Shown one piece after another: positions 1-8,139 of a stretch of 27,762 nt of DNA. The notes below the pieces were generated by a model. It saw only the letters and a list, made by a program, of their open reading frames with translations. It made no database searches and had not been told where the DNA came from. Position numbers and translations under genes: made by a program. Origin of the DNA: Mikrocytos mackini (taxonomy: Eukaryota > Endomyxa > Ascetosporea > Mikrocytida > Mikrocytiidae); contig JASNJN010000288.1 of assembly GCA_030180075.1 (NCBI GenBank), positions 1 through 27,762 on the forward strand. The letters are read 5' to 3'. Every line of letters starts with the position of its first letter. Positions within the stretch are counted from its first letter, which is position 1.

Positions 1-413
1 CATTTGCTAAATAAATTTCAAAAAAAATTTCATGCAAAATTTTGAGTTTTTATGGTCCAACATTTTTTGAAAACCACCTGATGCACCCCCTTCGAAAAAT
101 CCAAAAAAATTTTTAATTAGAACATAAAAACGCTATTTTAGCAAAAAGAAATTTTTGTTCCGAAATTTTTTTATTAGGAAATTTATATTTGAAATTTTTT
201 CTATTAATAAATGACATTTTTGTGTTCATAATTTTAAAATTATCCAAAAACAGCGGAATTTGTTTCAAATGCAAATAAAAAAATCTGTAGCATGTTTAAT
301 TCCACCTAAACTGACATTGTACTTCAGATTATGGAATTTAAAAATGTGACAACATACACAAATTTGTGACGAAATCGAATTTTTGTGAAAAAAGTACAAA
401 ATTTGTGGCAAAA
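1..413. other. Gene-free AT-rich left edge
   Basis: No supportable reading frame. The stretch is rich in A and T homopolymers and adjoins the C-terminal break of the MULE transposase relic, so it may contain decayed transposon sequence. No terminal repeat could be recognised. Confidence 0.5.
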
Positions 414-1682
414 TCAGAATAAGCCTTTTAAGTTTGACAGAAGATAAGAATATGAATTTATATTCTCTTTCTTTATAAGTGATAAACTAATAAGTCTCAT
501 CTTGTTATTGGGGTTTATATAGGCAATTGTCACGAGTTTAAAGTCAAATGCACTCGTGTTATATGTGGCATCAAGAGCTAGAATTGCATTATCAGGAACT
601 CGGTTTAGTAAGAAAGGAGATGAAAACAATGAAATAATCCCGTCTTCTGTGACTGTATGTGCATAAGGAAACATAGTAGAATCTTCTAAATGACTTACTT
701 CCTCAAAATTCATCATAATTTGGGTGAATACCCCTCTGGTTAATTTTGTGACTTCTGTTGTTTGTTTTAATTTTAATTTTTCTCTATATACGAATGGGCT
801 GATATATGAAGTGTTTTCATTTGTTTCTTTTAATGATTTGCATAATTGTTTAATCTTATGAAACTTGTTGGTTTGCAATTTTTTTTAATTTTTAACTTTT
901 CTACTTTCTTTTTGTATGAGTCGTTTAGGTTGCAATCGAAAGAGTGAGTCCCTGTAACACCAAATATGTAGAATTCGGATCCATAAGTTCTTTTTAGGGA
1001 TCCGCCAAATGAAAAATTACACATTTTAGAGGAAATCACTTTTGCAAACGAAAGGGTCTAAATCAGCTCAAAATGACATATGTGGATTTTTAGCTGCTCT
1101 TAATGCTGACCTTCTATCGACTTTTTGAAAATTTTCAAAAATAATCTTCATTTTGATTTTCGCCTCATTTTCAGCTCTAAATAACCGTCGCTTCTCAGAA
1201 ATTTATGGAACCCGACCAAAATAAATTGAAAACCGAGACCAGCTTGCTGTTTATGAGCTTGAGATCTACATGTCAAGTAAATATACATGTTTATTTATTA
1301 TATATTAAAAAAGTGATTTCCTCTAAAATATTCCATGTCCAAATGAACAGCCATGTTTAACATTAGGGCAATAAAATCTTATTCTTGATGATTTTTTCCC
1401 ATGTCTCTCGTCTTTTGAACTCATAAATACCGACATTACTTTACGACAATCATCATAATCCGTTCTAGCAATCAATATATCATGATTTAAAGAGTTGTCC
1501 GCGAATGAATAGGTCACATTATTAAATAAAATATCCTTTTCGGATCGGAATAGCTGTAATCTTCTTGAACAATCGGAACTTAGCATAAGTTCCAAAACCT
1601 TTGTTATGTTCTTTATCTTTGATTCATTCAGCCCTATCGAAGACAGAAATTCACCGTGAAAGAATTTATGAAGATCTTCCAT
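414..1682 (-). pseudogene. Broken MULE (Mutator-like) transposase
   Basis: Three reading blocks on the minus strand (about 1682-1323, 1039-830 and 878-414) follow the order expected of a Mutator-like transposase. The first has a basic stretch and a cysteine motif (RFYCPNVKHGC); the second ends in GTHSFDCN, which looks like the rest of a FLYWCH/WRKY-type zinc finger; the third contains LDATYNTSAFDFKLVTIAY followed by R-LISLSL, the pattern around the first catalytic Asp of MULE DDE domains. The blocks lie in different frames: a ~305 bp inverted-repeat element separates the first two, and a frameshift lies near 830-880 between the second and third. The protein stops shortly after the first catalytic Asp, so the C-terminal half is missing. 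This is a dead copy. Family assignment rests on the motif pattern only. Confidence 0.6.
1024..1328. mobile_element. Small inverted-repeat (MITE-like) element inside the MULE relic
   Basis: A 20 bp perfect inverted repeat, TTTTAGAGGAAATCACTTTT at 1024-1043 and its complement at 1309-1328, bounds a ~305 bp non-coding insert exactly where the MULE transposase reading is interrupted. No clear target-site duplication is visible next to it, so the superfamily cannot be assigned. A fold-back rearrangement is an alternative. Confidence 0.55.
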
Positions 1683-1983
1683 TTTAAGATTTTTTTAAAA
1701 AAAAATGAAAACAAAAATTGTATCCTTATCATGTTATTTTTGCGCATAATACTAACCAAAGCACATATTAATATATAGAATTTCAAATAAATCCATTAAA
1801 ACAACTAGATTAGTGCCCAACCATGTGGGAACACTAAATAGAAACATATGGAATGAATCGTTGATTTACACTAATAAGCTAATGGTTGATAGACAATACG
1901 ATTTTATTCTGACAATATTATTTGTTATAATAATTAACTACAATTCAGTTAATATTTTATATAAAAAATTTTATATATGGACT
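1683..1983. other. Gene-free spacer
   Basis: AT-rich sequence between the MULE relic and the G-run minisatellite. The only open frame (from 1813, plus strand) runs straight into the minisatellite, has no recognisable domain and is regarded as chance. Confidence 0.5.
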
Positions 1984-2072
1984 TTTTGGGGGTTTTCGAC
2001 ATATTTGGGGGAAAACGATCATGTTGGGGGAATTCGTCAATTTTTGGGGTAAAATGACATTTTTTGGGGGAA
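1984..2072. repeat. Minisatellite of ~19-20 bp units with regular G-runs
   Basis: Five G-runs on the plus strand (1988-1992, 2007-2011, 2026-2030, 2046-2049, 2066-2070) are spaced 19, 19, 20 and 20 bp apart and are embedded in similar units of the type TTTTTGGGGGAAAACGANNA. It overlaps the downstream end of the fossil gag region. Confidence 0.65.
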
Positions 2073-3705
2073 AACGAATATGAGTGCCTCCATCATAGGG
2101 GGTCTGCTCGCTTCACTCTGCTTCACAGTGGCGCAGGTCTCCTCCCAATTTGCAGGGGTTCTGGCTATTAGTGCCTGTCTAAGGCCCATGTTGGAGAGCC
2201 CATGAATGAGCTTGTCTCTCAACAAGTCCTTTTCTAACTCGCCGAATGCACATTCGGCGGCTACGCGACATAGTCTGTCGATATACCCTTGCACTGCGCC
2301 ATTTCCTTGTATTAGACTAAAGAATTCCGATCGTGCCTTTGTGGGTGTTACTGCAGGATTGTAGTGGGCTTCAAATCAGGGTTCGGCAAATTCTGTGTTT
2401 TTTGGGGGTCGATTCCGTGGTTTGTTCCGTCTTAAATTTTCTAGTGGTTAAATTTCCAAAAAGAAAATTTTCTAAACAAAATGAAAAAGTAGGCATTGTA
2501 TTGGAAAACAAAAAAATATTTTCAAAAATTTCGTAAATAATAAAAAACCAAAAAAATTAAAATTGTTACGCAAAATGTTCAAAAATGACATATGTTGAAG
2601 ATCTGAGTTTTCTATATAAAATAAGTTTCAAAGTCCTCACATGTGAGATATCTGAACCACATAATTTTTTAAAATTATGATGTAAAATACAGTAAAATGT
2701 AAAATTAATTTATATGTGTCCCAAACTCATCTAAACCCAAATGGGCCTAGTTTGTGGTGTCTTGGTACGAATACGGGTTGTTTCGAAAAATTAAATAAGG
2801 GTTTTATGGAAGATAAATAAAACTTTTTTCAAAAAACACAAAGCATCCAAATGAAAATCCTTAAATTATTAAAATATTTATTGTTTAGTTACTATTCATC
2901 GAATAATTCCTTCCACGTGTGTTTAAGATCATATTATTATTGGGAAACAACTTCACATCGACCAACGTCGAAAGTGTTTGAATATTTTTCGAAAATACAA
3001 AAAAGACAGAATCCAAAAATTTGCCCCTGATTCCTTGGATTATTCTGTGTTTTACAACATCCCGAATTTGCCGAACCCTGCTTCAAATGCTTCCATTATC
3101 TCCGCGTATGTACTTTTGGGTCCGGGCATACTCTCTAGAGTACGGTTGCCCTCTACTCCAAGGCAGTAGGTCAGAAGATCCACTATGCGGTCCTCCCCTT
3201 CCCTAGCCATGTTCGTCACTCGCAAGTATGTTTCAAACATGCGGTGCCATGCTCTCCAGGGCAATTGTGGTACTCCTGGGAACTCATGGAATGGTTTGGG
3301 TTGGTTGACGATGTTTAACCCTGAATAGCTACCTGGCGAATACTCCTTTGCGGGTTCTGCTGGCTTGTTGCTCTCCTTGAGTACTGTTCGGGCTTTCTTC
3401 ATGCACGCCTCGAACGCATTTAACCAGTACCACGTTAGTTCATCTATTACTGTGGGCTTGGTTACTGAGGGTAATAATTTGATCCCTTTGTGGCCTGCTT
3501 CACGTACTAGGTCTAACAGCTCCATGCTTTTGAACTGTTTTACTTTTTCATCGAAGTCGGCTTTGAATGCCTGTTTCCGCTCCGGGTTTGTGGTAGGACT
3601 GATCTCCTTGTATCCGAGTTGGATCAGGGTCTCCGCGAGGATGGTGTCCTCCATTGCTTCAAGCAGTAGTTCCAGATGCTCAGCTGGTGATTTAGATGTC
3701 GCCAT
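2037..3705 (-). mobile_element. Fossil Ty3/gypsy-type LTR retroelement, gag region
   Basis: Gag-like sequence on the minus strand, read from about 3705 down to about 2100. The upstream part carries a basic/acidic helical leader followed by a capsid-like stretch (PKPFHEFPGVPQLPWRAWHR), and the downstream part has the pattern Y-I-RL-R-A--C-F----LRD--I-GL typical of the Ty3/gypsy retrotransposon gag domain. Base composition is clearly richer in G+C than the host genes around it, which fits a transferred element. The region is split by a 704 bp hAT-type insertion. No protease, reverse transcriptase or integrase follows, so only a 5' remnant is here. It is a broken fossil with at least one large interruption and it is missing most of pol; its age cannot be set without a second LTR. 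Confidence 0.65.
2377..3080. mobile_element. Non-autonomous hAT element (704 bp) inserted in the gag fossil
   Basis: Perfect 17 bp terminal inverted repeats, CAGGGTTCGGCAAATTC at 2377-2393 and its complement at 3064-3080, are flanked by a perfect 8 bp direct duplication CTTCAAAT at 2369-2376 and 3081-3088. CAGGG-type ends and an 8 bp target duplication are the signature of hAT transposons. The interior is AT-rich with no transposase, so it is a deletion derivative or MITE. The perfect ends and duplication suggest that this insertion is younger than the gag sequence it interrupts. Confidence 0.88.
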
Positions 3706-4240
3706 ATAAAGAACTGTGGTCTAAGTTTTTTATGTTTAATATTTTAAATATTATATTTTGACGTAGTCATCAAGGGGTCTTCGGTGTATAGTCGAATTCA
3801 CATAGATCGACCTCGATGAACAGTGACGTCGGCTGTTGGGAAACTCAGTTCTAGTACGCGAGTGCTGGCGGTTGGATCCGCGGTGCGTGCTGTTAGAGTG
3901 GAACTGTTGTTTGTTATGTGAGGGGGCTGCCCTTCTGTTGTTATTGTTTGAATAAACCATTTGACTAAAATTGAGATGTCGATGTTTTCTAAACTTAAAA
4001 TATATTTATTTATATTTTGTTATATTTCCAAAAGTTGGATGTGTCTCTTCTTCTGGGATTAGTTCCAATTAATTAGTAGCCGTTAAACCCCATCGAAGGA
4101 AGGTATACTAATCGAACTACGATAATTTATTTAAAATATTGGAGAGTTCCAATTGACTAGGTATAGCCAATCGTAACTCTCTACAAGACACAAATGTTAA
4201 ATTTTTAAATTTGATGATCATTTTTCGACACAAAAGTAAC
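3706..4240 (-). mobile_element. Leader and possible 5' LTR of the gypsy fossil (bounds uncertain)
   Basis: This stretch lies upstream of the gag start in the minus orientation. Between about 3760 and 3950 it is as GC-rich as gag and shows an open frame rich in N, R, S and H with no known domain, which looks like leader rather than a gene. An LTR would be expected between here and about 4200, but no TG...CA ends or primer-binding site could be fixed and the matching 3' LTR is absent from the window. The repeat pair at 4061-4168 falls in this stretch. Confidence 0.35.
4061..4168 (+). repeat. Pair of short direct repeats AGTTCCAATTnAnTAG...TAGCC
   Basis: AGTTCCAATTAATTAGTAGCC near 4061 and AGTTCCAATTGACTAGGTATAGCC near 4145 share AGTTCCAATT and a following TAG...TAGCC, 84 bp apart. 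They may be LTR-internal repeats of the gypsy fossil or promoter elements of the next gene; the sequence does not decide. Confidence 0.5.
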
Positions 4241-4274
4241 AATTCGGTACACAGTTTAATTCTGTGCCTTTTAA

Positions 4275-4286
4275 AAATTTAAATTT
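4275..4286 (+). promoter_or_regulatory. AAATTT-like start-proximal motif (double)
   Basis: AAATTTAAATTT lies 6 bp upstream of the ATG at 4293. AAATTT-like signals just upstream of start codons are described for microsporidian genes. Similar motifs precede the genes starting at 5394, 10110 (minus, motif at 10129-10134) and 21176 (minus). Confidence 0.5.
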
Positions 4287-4292
4287 TCAAAA

Positions 4293-5012
4293 ATGGAGTT
4301 TGAACAAATAGCACTTATCCTAATCCTCACCACTCTCGCCGTCACCATATTCTTAATACAGATTTTATTCTTTATCTACTACATACACATTGACGACTAC
4401 AACACTTCCATCATTCCAAAACTCGGAATCGTAATTTCTCTTTCATTCCTTTCATTCGTCTCTATAATCCTTCTTTTCGACATCATCAACTCCACAAAGT
4501 ACTCATTCGGCATATCTTCAGTCCTCCTCTGGAAAATTATTTTAGTCACACAATGCTCTCTTCTATTCATTGTAATTCCCTTCTCCATTCTCTACTACAA
4601 CTCCAGCGAGCTCGACGTCAAAACAATGAATTACTACAACACGTTCCCTCTCTTCTCGTTCATAGGCTACTTAGTAATAATGGCAATAATCGGCACAACA
4701 GTCGCTCTTTTATTTTCTCTTTCCGGAAAATTCAAAGAAACTCTTTTTAGTTCCAAAGTAGCGTACAACGACATAAAAGGAATCGATACACATGCATCAG
4801 ATACTACTTTAAGTAACCCTGTTGTAGATGTAATCGAGAAGCTACACTACAGCAAGATCAAATTTGGTTACCAATCTTTTTTCTTCACAAAAAGCTTTCT
4901 CCTTTTAGGTTTTACTGTCTTCGACTTTTTAGGCTCTTTCGTATTTTACTGTTTGTTAGGCATAGGCTTAGTTACGCTTCCATACAATTTGCTGTTGGCT
5001 TACAAAAACAGA
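4293..5012 (+). CDS. LMBR1-like multi-pass membrane protein, 3' end lost at N patch
   Basis: The first 240 codons encode a strongly hydrophobic protein with membrane segments near residues 5-29, 39-62, 78-102, 121-145 and 200-225. The arrangement matches the N-terminal half of LMBR1/LMBD-type proteins: a segment beginning SIIPKLGI, then an L-F-DI-NST loop, then W-IIL...IVIPFSILYYNSSE (family pattern LPLDV-N ... PFa-FYE), and later GLVTLPYNLL (family pattern G-aaLP-DLI). LMBD1 acts as a lysosomal membrane protein in animals; the role in a reduced parasite is unknown. The ATG is well placed, with AAATTTAAATTT just upstream. The frame runs into ambiguous bases at 5013 and no continuation is seen beyond, so the gene is cut by an assembly problem rather than by a natural stop. 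LMBR1 membership is by pattern only. Confidence 0.6.
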
Positions 5013-5024
5013 NNNANNNTNANN
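5013..5024. other. Ambiguous-base patch (likely contig join)
   Basis: Ns mixed with single called bases interrupt the LMBR1-like gene. The mixed pattern looks like a poorly resolved overlap between two contigs and not like a sized gap. A second such patch is at 10227-10234. Confidence 0.7.
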
Positions 5025-5393
5025 AGCTAAATCCGGATCGTATAGTATTATTGACACGGAGTTATTTTGGGAATAAGACAGCAGTCCAGAAATATAATTA
5101 TTATAAAAATACAAAAATTTAAAATTTGATAAAAAATGCGGAACTTCCGAAATAGACAACCCTGGAAGGGTTCAACCTCTAGCCGGTACGGCACTATGTT
5201 ATATTAAACTACTTTGTATACAATACCTGTCTTCTAAATTACATAACAATATCCCTTACGTTAAAAAAATATTAAAACGCAATGATTTATATAGGGATTC
5301 AAGCTCAAAAACATTGACATATGGTGTAATGATTCAATCAGATATGACATAAGCGAGTTTCCACTGTAATAGTTTTGAAAATTAAAAATTTTT
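5025..5393. other. Gene-free spacer after the N patch
   Basis: AT-rich, without the expected remainder of the LMBR1-like gene. It holds a small hairpin, AACCCT/AGGGTT with a 3-base loop, at 5158-5172. Because of the N patch, this stretch may not truly adjoin the sequence to its left. Confidence 0.5.
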
Positions 5394-5984
5394 ATGACAG
5401 AATCGCAAAACGAGGACAAAGACAACTCGACACACCCTAGGCGTGAAGAAACCACATCTTCAAATTTCACCGCATCGCTAGCATCATCGTGTGAATTAGA
5501 TACACAAGTACCCAGTCAATTTTCCCACACTACAAATGTCCAAGCAAGTTCAGTCTCAAACAGCACACACAATAACATTAGCCTGAAACAAAACAAAATA
5601 TATAAATATAGCGACAATAAAGAAGATTCTATGGAATCCATTTCTTACGATTCTTCGTACAACGAACTAAATATGAACCAAAACATGAGATATCAATTAA
5701 ATTTTGTATGGCAACAAAACAAAGATTACGTTATAAATGATATTACACTAGGATATACTCTCATAAAGCACATTGATGATAATGATAAAAGCATTGTATT
5801 TAATGATTTCCCGGGAAATGGAAAGACATCTTTATGTGGTTTATTAGAGGAAATGTGTCTATTTATTGTGAAAATCTGCATCCTTGTTATATTTGAATAT
5901 CGACTTGCATTTATGGCTGTCAACAATTTTATTAAAATTCCATGGACAATAGAATTACTTTTAAAAGAAAGAATCGATTATTAG
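5394..5984 (+). CDS. Unknown 196-residue protein with P-loop-like motif
   Basis: The ATG at 5394 is preceded within a few bases by AAATTTTT. Residues 1-100 are polar, rich in S, T, N, Q and E, and look disordered. Residues 133-150 read SIVFNDFPGNGKTSLCGL: a beta-strand-like stretch followed by PGNGKTS, which resembles an AAA+/P-loop Walker A except that the usual first glycine is Asp138. No Walker B is visible and the rest (155-196) is short and hydrophobic, so a complete ATPase fold is absent. It may be the start of a longer gene that has decayed, or a small lineage-specific protein. I do not recognise a family. Confidence 0.5.
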   Translation: MTESQNEDKDNSTHPRREETTSSNFTASLASSCELDTQVPSQFSHTTNVQASSVSNSTHNNISLKQNKIYKYSDNKEDSMESISYDSSYNELNMNQNMRYQLNFVWQQNKDYVINDITLGYTLIKHIDDNDKSIVFNDFPGNGKTSLCGLLEEMCLFIVKICILVIFEYRLAFMAVNNFIKIPWTIELLLKERIDY

Positions 5985-6052
5985 AATTATAAATGCAAAT
6001 AACTTTATAATCTCAACTTCGTCATCTGTTGCAATAATTAGTCTTTATAAAT

Positions 6053-6784
6053 TTATTTAATAGTTTGTTTATTGTCTCTTTCTTTTATTTTATAATCCGT
6101 TGCATTGACATTTTCGTAATTGAAAACAAATAAACTATCATTGTCTGAATTAATAATAAAGTCTACAGCTCTTCTTGAAATCGAAGAACCGAACATTCTG
6201 TTTTCTAGAATGTTGCTTTCGTAGTTAACTCCATCTCCTAATAGCTCTTTTATAATGTTTTTAATTTCATCATCGAGTTCTATATATTCTTCTAATAACG
6301 TCAGTATATAACCTCTAAACTCCGAATAGTTGTGGATTTCTAGTACTTTTCTAAACACGAACAGGAAAGAATAGCCCTTATACTTCTCGGTATAAACAAA
6401 TAAGGACGTATTAACATCCATTATGTTTTCGGTTTTCAAGATTTCGAGTGTAGAGAACGTTATTTTGTCCTCGGTTTGGATTTTAGAGAAGGAATCGTCG
6501 AATGAGTCTACTTTCGTTAGTTCATTGAGCGAATCTAACCATTTTATCTGTTCTCCGAATTCTTTCAATATGTTATCGCCAAAAAACCGTGCTGGCTCGA
6601 TACTCTTTTGTTGTTTAACTAAAGTGTCAAAACCTAGAAGAGTTAGGTTTCTGATGGCTTCGAACGAAATCTTGTCGAGTACATCAAACACACAGGTGGT
6701 AGAAATGATTTTTTCCTGGGTATCATGTCCCCATGCTCGCAGTTGTCTATCGTATAGCTTCTCGTGCTCTGTCTTTAGTTTCAT
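6053..6784 (-). CDS. Aos1/ULA1-like subunit of a ubiquitin-like-protein E1
   Basis: The first residues contain YDRQLRAWGHDTQEKI, the hallmark opening of the ThiF-type adenylation half of E1 heterodimers (SUMO E1 subunit Aos1/SAE1 and NEDD8 E1 subunit ULA1/APPBP1), followed by a strand-helix unit ending RNLTLLGFD that corresponds to the KNL-L-G- segment. The C-terminal FIINSDNDSLFVFNYEN resembles the end of Aos1 proteins, where the adenylation domain closes with an FVFDG-type strand. At 243 residues it is shorter than yeast Aos1 (about 350) and very divergent. The subunit would pair with Uba2 to activate SUMO; NEDD8 activation is the alternative. Start chosen at the ATG at 6784 because the frame further upstream has only a non-ATG codon. 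It is divergent from the M16 gene, with 106 bp between starts. Confidence 0.6.
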   Translation of the reverse strand: MKLKTEHEKLYDRQLRAWGHDTQEKIISTTCVFDVLDKISFEAIRNLTLLGFDTLVKQQKSIEPARFFGDNILKEFGEQIKWLDSLNELTKVDSFDDSFSKIQTEDKITFSTLEILKTENIMDVNTSLFVYTEKYKGYSFLFVFRKVLEIHNYSEFRGYILTLLEEYIELDDEIKNIIKELLGDGVNYESNILENRMFGSSISRRAVDFIINSDNDSLFVFNYENVNATDYKIKERDNKQTIK

Positions 6785-6890
6785 AGTGAATAAATTCAGT
6801 TTGCTTTTTTGTTGAAAAATTACAAAAAACAAGTTATTCTCAGTTCAACCAACTCTTGGTCCAATTTAACTCTATTACACAATTATACAC
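6785..6890. promoter_or_regulatory. Divergent intergenic promoter region (106 bp)
   Basis: The only space between the start codons of the Aos1-like gene (minus) and the M16-like gene (plus), so both promoters must lie here or in the coding ends. It contains CAATTT upstream of the plus gene and GAATTT upstream of the minus gene, weak versions of the AAATTT-type signal. Confidence 0.45.
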
Positions 6891-8099
6891 ATGATGAACC
6901 ACAAATGGATGTTCTCAGGCATCTTACAATTCCTCAATAGACGTTTTAATTCAAATAATATCGAGAAAATGACGATTTTCACACCATCAAAGAACTTAAG
7001 ATCCATAATTAAAAGTGGCATCCCTCATTTTACAGAACACGTACTTTATAATTTCCTTAAGTCGAGATTAGATCTCCGCGGTTTACTTAAACTTCCGTAT
7101 ACAACTCGAAGAGGAACTTTTTACAACTTCAGTGGTATTAAAACGTCAGAAGATTTATCAGAGATACAAAACGAATTATTTAACAGCCCCTTGAAACATT
7201 TAGCAAGTATTTCCAATCTTGTAAAAGCAGAAAGAGAGAACATTTTATACGAAAAACACCTGGTAAACAAAAATCCGATAAATAAATTGTTTGACCTTAT
7301 GCATAACAAAGCATTTTCCGCCATAAAAGACCATAACCCGAATAAATACCAGATTTATTATCGATATCCAATTGAAGGCACTTATAAAGACATACTAGGT
7401 ACAGATTGCTCAGACATTATAAAATATTATGAAGATAATTACAACCAAAGTAATCAAACAAACATTGTTTATAGTAAAGGAATTTTAAAAGATAGGTATA
7501 AACATATGTTGACTAGGCCTTATCAAGATAATAAAAGCCCAGTTTATGACAATAGACTAGAATTAAAAGAAGGCGTTTTTATAATAAATGATAAAGACAA
7601 TACAATTCATTACAAAATAAAACAAATAAATGGTCTACAGATTAATAGTGTTAATAACAATTTTATTGACATAGTTATTAACGACTTACTCACCAGAAAA
7701 TTTCCATTTCTCATTGAACTTTTTAATATGAATTACAACGAAGTTTTATTAGAAGGAATAGCATATAGCAATAACCAAGAAATTTCCCAAGAAACCAGAA
7801 CTAATATTGACATGCAAAATATTAAAGAGAAATTTAGAGAGATGATATTGCAACTTAGCAAACAAGATGTAAAGTTATGCAAGAAAAATGTTCTCAAAAG
7901 CTTTAAGTTTAACAAATTGGTAGAAAACGAACCTTTATTTATGAAGTTTAACGATTTGTTGATTGATTACAACCCAGAAACAACGAACAATATCTTTATC
8001 AATAAACGAAAACTGAAAAACATTGAAATGATTATAAACAGTTTAACATTCGAAGATGTATTTGACAGACTTTGCGTACTAAACACATTTTTTAAATAA
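6891..8099 (+). CDS. M16-family metallopeptidase homologue, half-length (M16C/PreP-Cym1-like)
   Basis: Residues 43-52 read GIPHFTEHVL: His46, Glu49 and His50 form the inverted HXXEH zinc motif of M16 peptidases, and KAERENILYE at 112-121 offers Glu114/Glu116 as the distal zinc ligand. Downstream, PIEGTYKDILGTDCSDIIKYYEDNYNQSN (in two parts at 160-170 and 171-188) matches the GG-P-I-LT-ED---FH--YYHPSN segment of M16 proteins, best with the M16C type (PreP/Cym1). The part from about 250 resembles the second domain, and the end (about 345-395) resembles the M16C-associated helical region. M16C enzymes have about 1000 residues; this one stops at 402, so it has only the first half. It may be an active minimal peptidase or need a partner. 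Cellular site unknown. It is convergent with the Nup93-like gene (40 bp between stops). Confidence 0.65.
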   Translation: MMNHKWMFSGILQFLNRRFNSNNIEKMTIFTPSKNLRSIIKSGIPHFTEHVLYNFLKSRLDLRGLLKLPYTTRRGTFYNFSGIKTSEDLSEIQNELFNSPLKHLASISNLVKAERENILYEKHLVNKNPINKLFDLMHNKAFSAIKDHNPNKYQIYYRYPIEGTYKDILGTDCSDIIKYYEDNYNQSNQTNIVYSKGILKDRYKHMLTRPYQDNKSPVYDNRLELKEGVFIINDKDNTIHYKIKQINGLQINSVNNNFIDIVINDLLTRKFPFLIELFNMNYNEVLLEGIAYSNNQEISQETRTNIDMQNIKEKFREMILQLSKQDVKLCKKNVLKSFKFNKLVENEPLFMKFNDLLIDYNPETTNNIFINKRKLKNIEMIINSLTFEDVFDRLCVLNTFFK

Positions 8100-8139
8100 T
8101 CTAAATCGATTGTAATTTATTGGTTTATTCTATTAATAC

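Noticed and set aside
1813-2052. Plus-strand open frame of 79 codons
   Set aside because: Runs from AT-rich spacer into the G-run minisatellite; no domain and no gene-like composition.
3751-3960. Minus-strand open frame rich in N, R, S and H upstream of gag
   Set aside because: Sits in the leader of the retroelement fossil, lacks any domain and is explained by leader sequence.
5158-5200. GGTTCAACCTC-like stretch as part of a tRNA
   Set aside because: No cloverleaf can be drawn around it; it is a short hairpin only.
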